A DNA stretch of 64,000 nucleotides. Source: Taeniopygia guttata (lineage: Eukaryota; Chordata; Aves; Passeriformes; Estrildidae). Both the position numbers and the translations under genes were made by a program. The DNA lies in contig NC_133024.1 of the NCBI RefSeq assembly GCF_048771995.1, positions 87,514,501 to 87,578,500 on the forward strand, read 5' to 3'. A model generated the notes under the pieces. The model saw only the letters and a list, made by a program, of their open reading frames with translations. It searched no databases and had not been told where the DNA came from. Positions 42,700 to 53,004 of the stretch are shown here, piece by piece. Position 1 is the stretch's first letter; every line of letters begins with the position of its first letter.

Positions 42700-42960
42700 A
42701 TAAATTTGAAGTTTTTATCAGGCAGAGCAGATTACTTTAAGCGTTCAATTTCTCAGCGATCCAATTTTATTAGGATTTACTATCATTTGTGCTGCACATC
42801 CCTGGGGAAATAATGCTTTGATTAATGTAATCCTGGGCTGGGATCCGCCACATGCCCCTCTCCCAAGAGAAGGGCCCTGTTTGACAAACAAAAATAGAGC
42901 AGCAACTATTGCAATCTGCACTCACCTTTTGCAAGCACATAGACCCACATGCACACACAG
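42700..42960. promoter_or_regulatory. Candidate conserved regulatory block with OTX-like site
   Basis: A repeat-free stretch with GATTAATGTAATCC, whose TAATCC (42828-42833) fits bicoid/OTX-class homeodomains, and AATTTTATTAGGATTTAC upstream. A GGGAAATAATGCTTTGATTA stretch precedes it. It ends in CA-rich sequence. Function is inferred from composition and motifs. Confidence 0.4.
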
Positions 42961-45479
42961 ACACAAAATATAACCTTCTCCTCCCTCCAACCCCAAATAC
43001 AATAGCAGCATCTCAAAACAATGTGCACTTATTCATTTACACACAATGACTCTGATTCAATGTGGGCTGTACAGTCCAGCCCTCAAATGTATAGAGACAG
43101 CCCAAAAAGGATTCTGCTCTGTCCCCCGCTGAGAAGCTGAAGCATCTCTGGGAAGCTCAATGCTTCTCTGTGTTTCAGGCCCTCCTTGGGCTCCCAACAT
43201 CTCTGCCTCTTTGTTTTCCATTGCAGGGCTTGACACAAACCAATTTCAAGTCTTCTCCTTGAGACCCAGGGGCTGGAGAAACTGTCCCTTCGAGGCTCCC
43301 TGGCACCTACCAGGGGGACATGTACCTCTCTAAACGGGCCCTGGTAAGTGAATCACAGCCAGGCACTCTGCTCAGCTAACAGGGAGAGTGCGGGAACCCA
43401 GAAAACAACGTCAAGCAGAAAGATTTGTCACATACGTTTTTAAAGGGAAAAAAAAAGAAGTATTCCTCTGCCTTTGGGGGTTGCTGGGGTTTGAGCAGCT
43501 TTGTTCCAGCCACCACCTCACCCCCCCCGCCCCCCCCCGCCACCACCCCCCCCTCCGCTCCTTCTGTTTGTGTCAAAGGCTGGCAGGAACAATAGCGTTT
43601 AAACAGAAGTAAATATGCCCAGATCAGAGCCCAACCCCAGAGAAAGGGAAAGCTTTCTTTATATCCCTAGGTGAACTGGCCGTTCTTCCCCCCTTTCCTC
43701 CTTCTCCCCTCACACCCACAAAACAACACCCATTCCCGGCAACCCAAATAACAGTTTAATGTTGAATTTCTTCCTTTCACCCTGCCGGAACAAAGCAGGT
43801 CCCACTGCGCCTGAGGAGGACGTACAGTCTCACAAAAAGGGCTCTGGCCGCACTTGGGCCACTCTTTCCCAAGTCCGGAGTACTAAATCCAGGGGAAGAA
43901 GGAGGGGAGGGATCTTACAGTCCGGAGATAAGGACGGATGCAGTTTGCGCCGGGGTTTTCAATAAGCTGCTGCTCTCTCCTTCGTGTTTACCCACTGACC
44001 CCCAATAAGGTGACTCAGCGATTACAGAGCACTGGGTGTCTGTGTGTGTAAGGGTGTGAAGGGGAGCGGGGGGATTTCCTCCCCCTTTTCTCTTTCCTTT
44101 CTTTCCTGATGAAAAACGTTGCAATTACATTTCTGCATGCTGATCAGAGAGTTCAAATAACAAGCCTTAAACGCGTTATCAGGCCCTTGTTAAAGAGGGA
44201 AGAGGGAAGTGAAGGGGGGAACAAATCCAGACGTATACGCCTGGATGTATGCATAGCTATATAGATACATATTTAAATGACAGACTGCTACAAGAAGAGA
44301 TGGGCTGTTTTTCGGCCCGAGTGCCTTAACCCCTGCAGACGAAGGAAAAGCCTCAATTTAAAACACCAACCAAACTAGAGAAGAAAGCAAGACGTGCAAA
44401 TCACTCCAGGGAAAAGTTATTTAGACGCAATCTCTAGTTTTTCCCAGCGCAAACTGACTTTCCTATCGGGTTTGATCCAGTTTCCCTGCTCCTCTTCCCC
44501 CCTCCCACCCCGGGGGGAATCCATCTCTATTTCTCGTTTTCCTTCTCAGAAGTGGTTCCTGCCGCCCCGCCCGGGAGGGCGTTTGCCGGGACCTCGGCGT
44601 GACCGCGGCCCGTTCCGCGCCCGCGGGAAGGCCGGCGGGGCGGGGATCGCCCCCCGGGGACGCGGGGTGGCGGCGGGCGTTCGAGTTCCACCCTCCGCCC
44701 CCCACACTGCTGCCCCCCTAACTCTTGGCAGGCGGCAAGAAATTGTTTCAGAAGTCGGGTGGTGGGGCTGAATTTAGAGAGGGGAGGAGGGAATAAATGC
44801 AAGGAGATGATGAATAACGTTAACTTTTGACTGTAGGAGTCATGATGGAGTTGAGCGAAGCTGCGGGGAAATATGTCATTTAATCCCAGGGCTACTGAAG
44901 TCCCTTTTATCAAACGTCGTGATGCTGGAATTATACTGCTGTAAAAGCTAGTGAGTACTTAAAAGTATCCAACATCAGGCAAATGTACAGATTGGAGGAA
45001 TGGGTGTAAAATGAAGGCACGTACAAACTTATCACACGACCGTGAAAACCCCAAGCCGATTAGATAAATATAAATAGATGTGCATTTAAAAAAAAAAAAA
45101 AAAAGGCACGATAAAACTCTAGCTGCTGTGTTCACACAAGGAGAACAGACAGCGTGTGTATGTTTGTGTGCAATGCCAAAAAGAGCAGCCTTAAGGTTGA
45201 CCTACTGCAATCTGCACTGAGCTCCTCAGACAATGGACAAGTTCAAATGTCAAAAAATCTAATAATAATAACCAGAGCTGCCAAACTGCACGAACTTTTT
45301 TCTGGTGTATCACAATTATTCATCCTCATATCCACTAAAAGACTTCCAGTCCTTGTGCGTGTAAAAGAAAATCTATGTAATGCATATGGATTTTGTTTTT
45401 TATCACATGTGAAACGCCATTGAGATGGCAAGCACGCAAATCGGAATGATATCATGTCTAATAAAAGCAGGGCTAAGGT
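42961..45479. other. Intergenic DNA upstream of POU3F3 with C-rich tract and A17 run
   Basis: Holds a C-rich tract at 43518-43556, a SOX-like AACAATAG in GCAGGAACAATAGCGTTTAA just after it, the CpG patch listed separately, and an A17 run at 45088-45104. No coding signal. Confidence 0.45.
44560..44710. promoter_or_regulatory. Short CpG-rich patch
   Basis: About 150 bp of GC-rich, CpG-dense sequence lies within AT-rich surroundings about 9 kb upstream of POU3F3. It is too short to call a full CpG island. The overlapping ORFs on both strands look compositional. Confidence 0.35.
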
Positions 45480-46260
45480 TTTCACAGTCTCTTTTTAAAG
45501 ATTCCAACTTGTAAATCCCCTTTTAATGTTGTTACATGCACAATTATTCTTATTAATAAAAATCTACATGTTCAAGGGTCCGGATTGAAAGTATGTATCC
45601 CTCTGATTTTAACATCGGTGGGAGCATTAGGTTTCCATCATATGTAATGTGTCTACGTTGAGCTCAAGTCAACAGATAGATTGTTCCATTCATTTGGCAA
45701 CTCTCATTACAGTCCGTGTGAGGTGAACCCTGAGCAAGACAGGTTGGGTAATATCAAAATTATGCAGCTGGGAAATAAAGGATTCTTGCTTTGCATGTGC
45801 AGATCTGTATTATTGTTCTAATTTATTACAGAACCCAAAATGTTTTGTTATGCTCAAAACAATAAATAAGGTTCAGAGTGAAGCCTTCAGAATAAAAGGT
45901 ATGGATAAATGATCCGCCTGTCTATTGTGTTTATCGTTATTATCGTCAGCCTTTAAAAGTAATCTGTGTATTTTCCTATTTTCTCCAGATTGGTTAGTGT
46001 AATATCCCTAGTGCAGCTATCAACGTGGTCATAAGAACTATGAACTACAGTATGGGTAAGCTTGAAAAACCCAGAGCAGATCGCATTAGCCAAGAACGCT
46101 ACGTATCTGGAAGCCAGTCAACTTCACGTTTGCAGCTGACTGCTGTATTATGCACGAATGTGTTTTACATATAGCAGACTGTATACGGAATATGTCTTTA
46201 TGTTTAACATTTTAATTTGTAAATGCTAATTAGGCAGTTGGTCTCCACGGTTATATTAGT
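45480..46260. promoter_or_regulatory. Large candidate conserved regulatory block
   Basis: About 780 bp of repeat-free AT-rich sequence dense in SOX/homeodomain-like words, for example AAACAATAAATAAGG, TTTATCGTTATTATCG and GCTAATTAGGC. No ORF above chance is present. It lies about 8 kb upstream of POU3F3 and is among the best enhancer candidates here by texture. Confidence 0.4.
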
Positions 46261-47098
46261 ACATACCTAATCATTTCCCACTATAAGTAAATGAATACTA
46301 AATACGGTAAACACTTTCTTTTCACTATTTCCACGACAGTATCTCTTCTACATCCGTTTTCCAAAGGTGTCCATTCGGACAAAATAGGCATTTATTTTTA
46401 AAATGGGGAGAAAAAAATGCACTCTGTAACACTCTTACAATTGGGGTCCCACGGCAGTCATGGAGCCGGCAATCCTGACCAGACCGGACTCTTCCAAAGA
46501 CAGCCAGAAAAGTTTACTTTTGCCGAATTAACTTGTTGCTCGTTTTAGCGTTAGTTTTTCTCTTCGCTTGCTGTACCTAGTCGCCTGCTGCTGCTAACTG
46601 GTGCAGGAACACAGCAGAGAAGCTGTGATTCTAAATCCTATTTTGTTTAAAATATAACGCAGGTTACGCTTGGAGGATTGAGGGAAGGGGGCGGGGGGGG
46701 GGGGGCAGAGGAAAGCTGGGGGAAATCCGCTCAATCCCGACCCCGGGATGATGAACTTTGCTGGGGTCTTTCAACTCCAAAACTCGCCCGCTTCACAGGA
46801 GAGGGAAATGTTCACTAAACTGCAAATCTCAAGCAAGCGACCACTTTTCTGAGGAGAATTGCGCTCTGGAAAAGTGTTTTACTAGTCTGGAATATTCCTA
46901 GCGCTCATTGCGCCAAAAGCGGTAGGTGGAAAGTTTTGTTCTTGTAAATATCTCAACCATTTTACCTCACGGTCAATACACACAGAGACTTGACTCCGTT
47001 TTCCAAATGAAGACCCACGAACACTTTAAATGAAAAGTGTAATTTCTTGTAATTTCTTGTAGGTCGTTTTCTGTCTTTCTGTCTTTGACTACTTTTCT

Positions 47099-47101
<3 letters not shown>

Positions 47102-47133
<32 letters not shown>
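47102..47133. repeat. Poly(T) run, 32 bases
   Basis: An uninterrupted T32 run. With the A30 run at 47467-47496 it forms an inverted homopolymer pair separated by 333 bp. No processed pseudogene was recognised between them. Confidence 0.95.
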
Positions 47134-47136
<3 letters not shown>

Positions 47137-47465
47137 ATGCATGTGTTAGGCTTTTAGGCGGGGAGTTCATATTGCCAGGTTTTATCATATTTATGGGCTG
47201 TATGATTTCCAGGATTCCAATTTGTCTTTCCTTATGGAGGCAAGAAATAAAACTTTCCTTGTAGCACGGAAACTGCTGGGGCTCCACCACGGGGTAACAA
47301 AGTGGCTTCAAACTCCCGCCCCCGGGGCCACCGCTGCCCACCCGTCCCTGGAGGACGCAGGTGCGTTGCAGGATGCTGCAGCCACCCGGGTCCGCCCGTG
47401 CCTGTGTCCTGCGAGGGACCGAGGGCGCGGGGGTGAGAAGCAGCCGTGTTCGCGCAGGAATTCCA

Positions 47466-47466
<1 letters not shown>

Positions 47467-47496
<30 letters not shown>
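47467..47496. repeat. Poly(A) run, 30 bases
   Basis: An uninterrupted A30 run, followed by a second short A tract. It terminates a GC-rich patch (about 47290-47460). It could be the tail of a retroposed sequence, but no parent gene or target-site duplication was identified. Confidence 0.95.
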
Positions 47497-47498
<2 letters not shown>

Positions 47499-48221
47499 AA
47501 AAAAAACTACAAACTAACCCGCTTCCCTATACATACTAGAAAAATCCCGAAAACTAAAAGCCACCAACTAAATTTCTCAGTTGCCTCTTGCAATCGCTTA
47601 GCGAGGGAAGCAGAGAAAAGGAGTAAGGGGCTAGGAGCAGGCGCGCTCGGGAAGCGACAGAGACCCGAGCTGTGTGGAGCTAAACTGCGGTCGCTGTCGA
47701 TGTTGTGTTTAGTTGAGGTTAATCTGCCAGTGTCCCGGACGGCGAAAACTTGTGCCGGGTGCGCGGCCGGTGCGGGCAGGGCAGGAGGCGGGGGGAGCCT
47801 GGCGTTACCTCTATCGCTGGCTCCCGCACACAGATAAGTCAGGAAGGGATGGCGGGGAGGAGTGGCCAGTTTGAGGAGGAAAGGAGGGAAAAATGAAAAG
47901 AAAGGGGAAAAAAAAAAAAAAAGGAAAAGAAAACTAGCCACTTTTCCAGGTTTAATACAGCGATTAAATATTAAATAATGTAAAAACCCGAGACGTTTTA
48001 TTGCATCTCCAGAGGCTTAAGCGCCTTATTTGGACAGAAAGAAAAAACCCCGCGTGGCACCCCGAGCTGCGGTGCCCGTGCCTGTGTTTAATTACCGCTC
48101 TCACTCCCTTGCAGGCCTCGGCTCCGCAGGAGGCACCGCACCGCCTGGGACACTTTCGGGTGGCCCGTGAACCGGCAGCCCCCGCTGCTGTCCCCCCGCC
48201 CGCCGGCCCCGGGAGTTGCGG

Positions 48222-48570
48222 GGCGCTGTCCCGGCGCGGGGTGTGCCGGCGGCGGGGAGCGCCGGTGTGCGGGCAGTGCCGGCGTGCGGGGTGTCCCGGC
48301 GGGGGGCAGTGCCGGCGTGCGGGAAGTGCCGGTGTGCGGGCAGGTTCGGTGTGCGGGCAGCCCCGGTGTGTGGGTAGTGCCGGTGTGCGGGCAGCCCCGG
48401 TGTGTGGGTAGTGCCGGTGTGCGGGCAGTGCGGGCAGTGCCGGTGTGCGGGGGTCCCGGCGGCGGCCAGCCCCGGTGTGCGGCCAGCCCCGGTGTGCGGG
48501 GTGTCCCGGCGGCGGGCAGCCCTGGTGTGCGGGGTGTCCCGGCGGCGGCCAGCCCCGGTGTGCGGGGCCG
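48222..48570. repeat. GC-rich minisatellite, 17-bp unit
   Basis: About 20 tandem copies of a 17-bp unit near AGTGCCGGTGTGCGGGC alternate with variants such as AGCCCCGGTGTGTGGGT, so part of the array has a 34-bp higher-order period. A few units are truncated or diverged (GTCCCGGCGGCGG type). Because 17 is not a multiple of 3, all frames read through, which explains the long Cys/Gly/Arg-rich ORFs on both strands. Array length is probably variable between individuals and prone to assembly error. Confidence 0.9.
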
Positions 48571-48613
48571 GGCCCGCGGCCCCCGCCGCCCTCAGGGGGG
48601 CCGGGCGTCGCGG

Positions 48614-48629
48614 GGCGCCCCCTGGCGGC
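48614..48629 (-). promoter_or_regulatory. Candidate CTCF binding site
   Basis: The minus strand reads GCCGCCAGGGGGCGCC, which matches the CTCF core CCGCCAGGGGGCGC. It lies 44 bp past the minisatellite and about 5.1 kb upstream of the POU3F3 start codon. CTCF sites of this type often mark chromatin-loop anchors or insulators. Occupancy is not shown by sequence. Confidence 0.55.
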
Positions 48630-48644
48630 CGGCCGGCGCCAGGC

Positions 48645-49400
48645 GGAGCGCGCCCAAAGTTGATTTTGTTCAGCAAGCCGTATCGTATAAAATTAACGAC
48701 AGCCAATAAAATTAGCTTACATGTTTCAACCGTAAAAGTCCAAAACAAAATAAAGCTAGTTTTAGTGAAGCTAAGAAGCTCTGCTTTGGCCCCGTTCTCT
48801 CTGGCTTGAACTGGGGTCCTTTTATCTAAAGCCCAGTGCACAAACATATAGCTTAATGTGACTAGTGTTCTTCCTTTTATTTCTTTCTCTATGGCAACCA
48901 ATATGTTCTGCTCAGAAATGTTCCCCCATCAAGGAAACAAATGATCTTGAGGGAGCAGCTCTATACGGCATCTGTTCCGATGGAGCACACAGAGTTAACC
49001 CCAGTCAAAAGAGACGCTGGGCACGTCAACAAGAAGTGGAAAATGAGCGATTCTTCTCCCCCCCAAATTGAAACCTATACCTCCGTAGTTTTACAAGCCA
49101 TTTTATTGATTTGGCTATCGACCGTTTCCAAAGAAGTAACTAATTCTAGGAAATTACAATGATCACCAACTATTGTGTATCCAAAAGAGCAGCAGCAGAG
49201 GTGGCAAGGAAAAAAAATATGCAAAAATCAGGGTAAAATTAAAATATATTAAAGTCACATAATGGGATATTTAAGGTTCGGTAAAGTTTTCAGGAGCGGT
49301 ATCCGGCCTGTTAATTTAATCCTACATTATTTATCACATGATTTATCACACTGACCCAAACGCTATGGAAGAGTTTCAGATCATTAGACTACACCTCGCA
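48645..49400. promoter_or_regulatory. Candidate conserved regulatory block(s)
   Basis: Immediately after the minisatellite and CTCF-like motif the sequence turns AT-rich and complex. It includes ATAAAATTAACGACAGCC, an X-box half-site-like ATGGCAACCAAT (48893-48904), and ATTTATCACATGATTTATC near 49330. No recognised repeats or coding signal. Confidence 0.35.
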
Positions 49401-49619
49401 ATTGGATGGGATTCGGGGACAGCGGAGAGACAGACAAGATTGTCAAGAGAGAGAAACAAAGTGAAATCTGGTCTGTAATCCTCCAGCCCCAATCTCCTTG
49501 GAGAATAAAATGAAGGGATGTCCTGGTTAGTTTTGATTGATTATACTCTTTCTGATGGACTTTCACTACAGAGCTCTAGATGTTGTGCTTAACCGTCTGT
49601 TCCCTAGTTACAATATTAA

Positions 49620-49920
49620 CCCTGTGCGTGCACGCCGCTCCGCACCTTCCCCTGCCTCCCCCGCGCCTGTCCCTTCTCCGGCAGGTGCTCGGGTCACCGC
49701 GCCCCGGCTCGGCCCCGGCCCCTCTCCCGCCCGCTGCACCGGCCGGGCCCCCTCCCCGCCCGCCGGGCGACCCCCCCCCCCCCGCCCCCCTGGAAGCCGC
49801 GTTTGAAAACAGCCCGCATCTCTGCCTCGCCTCCCCTTCACAAATCTGTAATATTTTCGAGAGCTTTCATCGCACCCCCCACCCCCCCCGCCCCGGCCCA
49901 GCCTCCCCGAGTCTTGGTGT
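49620..49920. promoter_or_regulatory. C-rich CpG patch with C13 run
   Basis: A strongly C-biased block contains a C13 run at 49771-49783, then CCCCCCACCCCCCCCG near 49875. Most runs are of C on the + strand, so the opposite strand is G-rich and could fold into G-quadruplexes. No gene is recognised. The Pro/Arg-rich ORFs here are compositional. Confidence 0.4.
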
Positions 49921-51036
49921 TACAATAATTAACAGTGCCCAGAAAAGTGAAGTAGTAACCAGAAAGACTTTCCAGCGCTGAAGAATTGCTTTGCTGCCTT
50001 GAGCTTTGGAATGAATCCATGTTTTTTATGTAATATTTCACTAAGGTGCTTTTTGTTGCTGGTGGGATTTTTTTCCCCTTTCTCTTTCCCTTTTTTTTCC
50101 AGCCTGTTTCCTTCAAGGCAGTTGCCATGGGTTTCCCTGTCTTGTCCTAAGCTTTTGAAAATATATATCCAGAAGTCTTTAAAGAAAACAAAAGTAGATA
50201 AAAAAATGTAAAACACTTACCGATCAAACTCCCAGGATTTAGAGATATTTTTTTAATTTTTGATTTTAATAAGGTGACAGGGGGAAAAAAGCATGTTCTC
50301 AACTCCAGCGAAACGATCCATGTTAAGATTTTCCTTTGCACTGACTCCACTAAGCCCCGCTCTCCACTAGTCTATTATTTTCACCAAAATATATGAAAAT
50401 TTATGCAAATGAAAATCAGCACTAACTGTTCTCCCCTTGTTATACTTTGGATTTTTTTCCAGACAAAACAATCTCACTCTGCAAGGGAGGGGGTGGGAAG
50501 AGTTGGGGAACGAAGTTGGTTGTTTGTTTTTGTTGGGATATTTTTTTAAATAAAAGACCATACTCCAGTTTGAGCTTTATTTTTTGTTGTCTCTGTTATG
50601 AGGGTGTACGGTGGTTTGGTTTTTTTTCTTTATTTTTGGGGGATTTCTCCACACCCCCCCACACCTTCCTTTTTTATTAAGAAAGTAGATCTGTTTGCAG
50701 AGGCGCTATCACGTTTCATCAGGCCACCTGAGACGGCTTTTGAAAGCGTGTACTGTGAAATTCATAGCAGTAATTTAGACAAAATCCTCACTGTATATTA
50801 ATGAAAGACGGCCCCATGGCACCGTTCCTATCCTCCCCATTCAGTGTAAACAAAACCACGAGACTCACTCGGTTTTTGAGCTTGATCCAAGCAAAATCGG
50901 CTGGAAAGGAAAACATGGGGTTCTGGCACTGACTATTCAAACGTCTGCACCTGGAGATCTCAGATTTATTCAATGAAATCTGTGTTGGATCTTTTATATA
51001 TATAAAAAGAAACCTTTGGAGGACGCATGGGAACAA
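49921..51036. other. Intergenic DNA just upstream of the POU3F3 CpG island
   Basis: AT-rich with T-rich runs at 50060-50110 and 50615-50640. The part at 50690-50960 is complex and repeat-free and may be regulatory. ORFs on both strands are Lys/Phe-rich low-complexity readings. Confidence 0.45.
50403..50410 (+). promoter_or_regulatory. Perfect octamer (ATGCAAAT) 3.3 kb upstream of POU3F3
   Basis: The canonical POU-factor octamer occurs in the context TTTATGCAAATGAAAATC. POU3F proteins bind this motif, so it is a candidate auto- or cross-regulatory site. Other perfect octamers are at 2351 (-), 29102 (+), 36271 (-) and 40781 (+). That number is not clearly above chance for AT-rich DNA. Confidence 0.35.
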
Positions 51037-51154
51037 ATATATATACCTATATATATATGCATATATATATCTATATATATGTATATATATATATGCATAT
51101 ATATACATATACATACACATACACATACACACACACACATATATATATATATAA
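51037..51154. repeat. AT / ATAC microsatellite upstream of POU3F3
   Basis: About 118 bp of alternating TA, TATATC, ATAC and CA units lie directly upstream of the CpG island. The AT blocks are self-complementary and could extrude hairpins. The overlapping ORFs rich in Tyr, Ile and His come from this repeat. Confidence 0.9.
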
Positions 51155-51229
51155 TGATTATGTTTGGTGTTTAGTTACCAGCGCCCTTAAGATCCGTACG
51201 CTTCACTTGAATGGTTTTTCTAACCCGAC

Positions 51230-52620
51230 CTGCCGTGGTATTTCGTGCCGTGCCGGCCGGGGGCTGGAGGGAGCCCCGAGCACCGGCTGCCGAGAGCGGC
51301 GGGAGCGGGACGGCATGGAGGGCGCTGCCAGCGGGACGCAGCTCACCGCCTCCCAGGGCCGGGTTATTCAGCGAGCGGAGGAGGGGAGCGGGGCGGGCAG
51401 GGCCATGCGGGGGACGACGCTGCCCATTCCCATGCCCGCACAGCGCGTTGTCTTCGCGCGGCCCCCGCCGCCCGGGAGCGCGCGTGGGACGGCGCTGCGC
51501 GGCGGGGCGGTCACTGGCAGCGCCGTGTCCCCTCCGTGTCCGAGCGGTGTTATTGCACCGGCAGTCCCCGAGGAGCGTTCAATTTGCCCTTGTTTTTGTT
51601 GCCACTTTCTCTTTCTCCGTGGTTCACTGAGGTTGCCTGCGCGCAGTGTTTCCGCTCGGTCGCATCTCTCCCCCGCGCCCCCCGCCTTCCCCCGCCCCCC
51701 TTAACTCTTTCCGCTGGACGAGAAATAATACAGCGTTTCATGCCGCGGGGCTGGCTCCCTGCGAGCAGACCGCAGCGCGCAGGGCAAGCCCGGACGCCGG
51801 CTCCCCTTGCCACCTCCCCCGCCGACGGGGCGGCCCTTCTCCGGCGCTGCCGGGCCAGCCCCCCGGCGTGACGGCTGCGGACGGGCTGCCGGAGTCCGGG
51901 GCGCACCCCGGGGTGCGGGGGCGGACAAAGGGAGGAGGGGACGGGCGGGGGGCGGGTGCCTCCGGGGCTGAGCGCAGGGGGGGCCAGCTCCGAATGCCGG
52001 TACGGGCACTGCCGGCGGGAGAGAAGCGGGTGCGTGTGCCCGATGGTGACACCTTCGCACAAACGCCTTTCCGAATCCAGCCCAGTGCTGGCGTCGTTAT
52101 TACTGTCGTTATTACTGCTGGTATTAATTATTACCGCCCGCACTCGCTCCTGCCCGAGCGGCGACGGCGGGAGAGCTCCGAGGTGCGTGTGTCCGCCGGG
52201 CAGGAAGAGTTAAGAGGCGGAGGGAGGGAGGAGGAAGGAGGAAGGGGAGAGGGAGGAGGGATAGAAGCAAGGGGGGGGCAACTTCCATCTCCGACGCCAC
52301 TTCGCCTAAATTAAAAAGCAGCCAATCGGAACGGCCGGAAGGGGGGCCGCGCGGCCGGCGGCGCGCTGTCCGTCACGGGGCGCGCAGCCAATCGGCGGGG
52401 GCGGCGCGGCCGCGTCCCCGCGGCGGGAGGGAGGGAGGGGAGAGAGGGAGGGACTGACGGACGGACGGACGGACTGGAGGGGGGAGGGCGGAGGGCGGGG
52501 GGAGGAGGGAGGAGGGAGGGCGCGGGCACGGCCCGAGAGAGGGAGGCGGGGAGAGGCGAGCGGCGGGACTCCGGCACCGCCAGTGCGCGCTGCCAGCCCG
52601 GCAGCCAACTTCCCCGCTGG
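51230..52620 (+). promoter_or_regulatory. CpG-island promoter region of POU3F3
   Basis: A long stretch of CpG-dense, GC-rich DNA begins about 2.5 kb upstream of the POU3F3 start codon. It holds many GC-box-like GGGCGG/CCGCCC words and a G-rich polypurine run at about 52210-52280. CpG islands of this size are the usual promoters of vertebrate developmental transcription factors. The exact transcription start cannot be read from sequence. The island could also drive a divergent non-coding transcript. Confidence 0.75.
52320..52395 (+). promoter_or_regulatory. Duplicated CCAAT boxes (NF-Y type)
   Basis: The 10-mer AGCCAATCGG occurs twice, at 52320-52329 and 52386-52395, in the same orientation and 66 bp apart. 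It matches the NF-Y consensus well. The pair lies inside the CpG island, about 240-310 bp upstream of the TATA-like sequence at 52629. Two identical strong boxes suggest a promoter firing just downstream, around 52.45-52.7 kb. Function is inferred from motif and position only. Confidence 0.6.
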
Positions 52621-52628
52621 AGTTAGTG

Positions 52629-52634
52629 TATAAA
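52629..52634 (+). promoter_or_regulatory. Distal TATA-box candidate (TATAAA)
   Basis: TATAAA occurs in the context GTGTATAAAGGATAC at the downstream edge of the CpG island, 240 bp beyond the second CCAAT box. If used, transcription would begin near 52660 and give a 5' UTR of just over 1 kb that includes the upstream ORFs at 52909 and 53005. This is a motif-only call and competes with the box at 53421. Confidence 0.35.
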
Positions 52635-52748
52635 GGATACCATATATGCACACACACATACACACACCTCTCCACCAAGGCGCTCCTCCTCCGCCTCCTC
52701 CCTCGACCAACTGCTGGAATTAAAATAAAAAGCAAAACAAACACAACC

Positions 52749-52772
52749 AAAAAAAAAAAAAAAAAAAAAAAA
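52749..52772. repeat. Poly(A) run, 24 bases, in the leader region
   Basis: An A24 run sits between the distal TATA candidate and the first upstream ORF, followed by GA repeats at 52789-52800. It is probably length-variable. Confidence 0.95.
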
Positions 52773-52908
52773 GACAACAAACCAAGCGAGAGAGAGAGAG
52801 CGGGAGAGGGAAGGAAACAAATCGCGAGGTAACGAGAAAATTCAACTTTTTTAAATTTCTTTTTACTTTTTTTTTTCGACCGCCAAAAGGAAAGGTAGAG
52901 AGAAAAAA

Positions 52909-53001
52909 ATGTCTTATCCAGAGCGTGACTCTAGCAAGAAGGCTCCGGCAGGACTCTTGTTTCAAAGGGGACAAAGTGCTTCAACAACAGCACAACTTTG
53001 A
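52909..53001 (+). other. Candidate upstream ORF 1 (30 codons)
   Basis: An ATG-initiated ORF starting MSYPERDSSKKAP and ending at TGA 52999-53001 lies 810 nt upstream of the POU3F3 start. It is not in frame with the main CDS. No domain is recognised. It could modulate translation only if transcription starts upstream of it, for example from the distal TATA candidate. Confidence 0.3.
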
Positions 53002-53004
53002 GAA

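Larger units (their letters stand above)
46261..48221. other. Intergenic DNA upstream of POU3F3, mixed AT-rich and GC-rich patches
   Basis: Contains a G13 run (46693-46705), a short direct repeat of AATTTCTTGTA near 47041, the two long homopolymers, a GC-rich patch at 47290-47460 and another at 47630-47830. ORFs on both strands across these patches, up to 158 codons, are compositional. Confidence 0.45.

Noticed and set aside
43306-43321. CTCF-like CTACCAGGGGGACAT
   Set aside because: The essential GGC after the G run is GAC; poor match.
48222-48570. Considered as a CRISPR-like array
   Set aside because: Direct tandem units without unique spacers, in a vertebrate genome; a minisatellite.
48101-48901. 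266-codon minus-strand ORF and 135-180-codon + strand ORFs with Cys/His/Gly repeats
   Set aside because: Produced by the 17-bp minisatellite, whose period lets every frame read through. No gene signals.
51027-52314. ORFs of 197-225 codons on both strands before POU3F3
   Set aside because: Compositional ORFs in the promoter CpG island and the adjacent AT repeat; no recognised protein.
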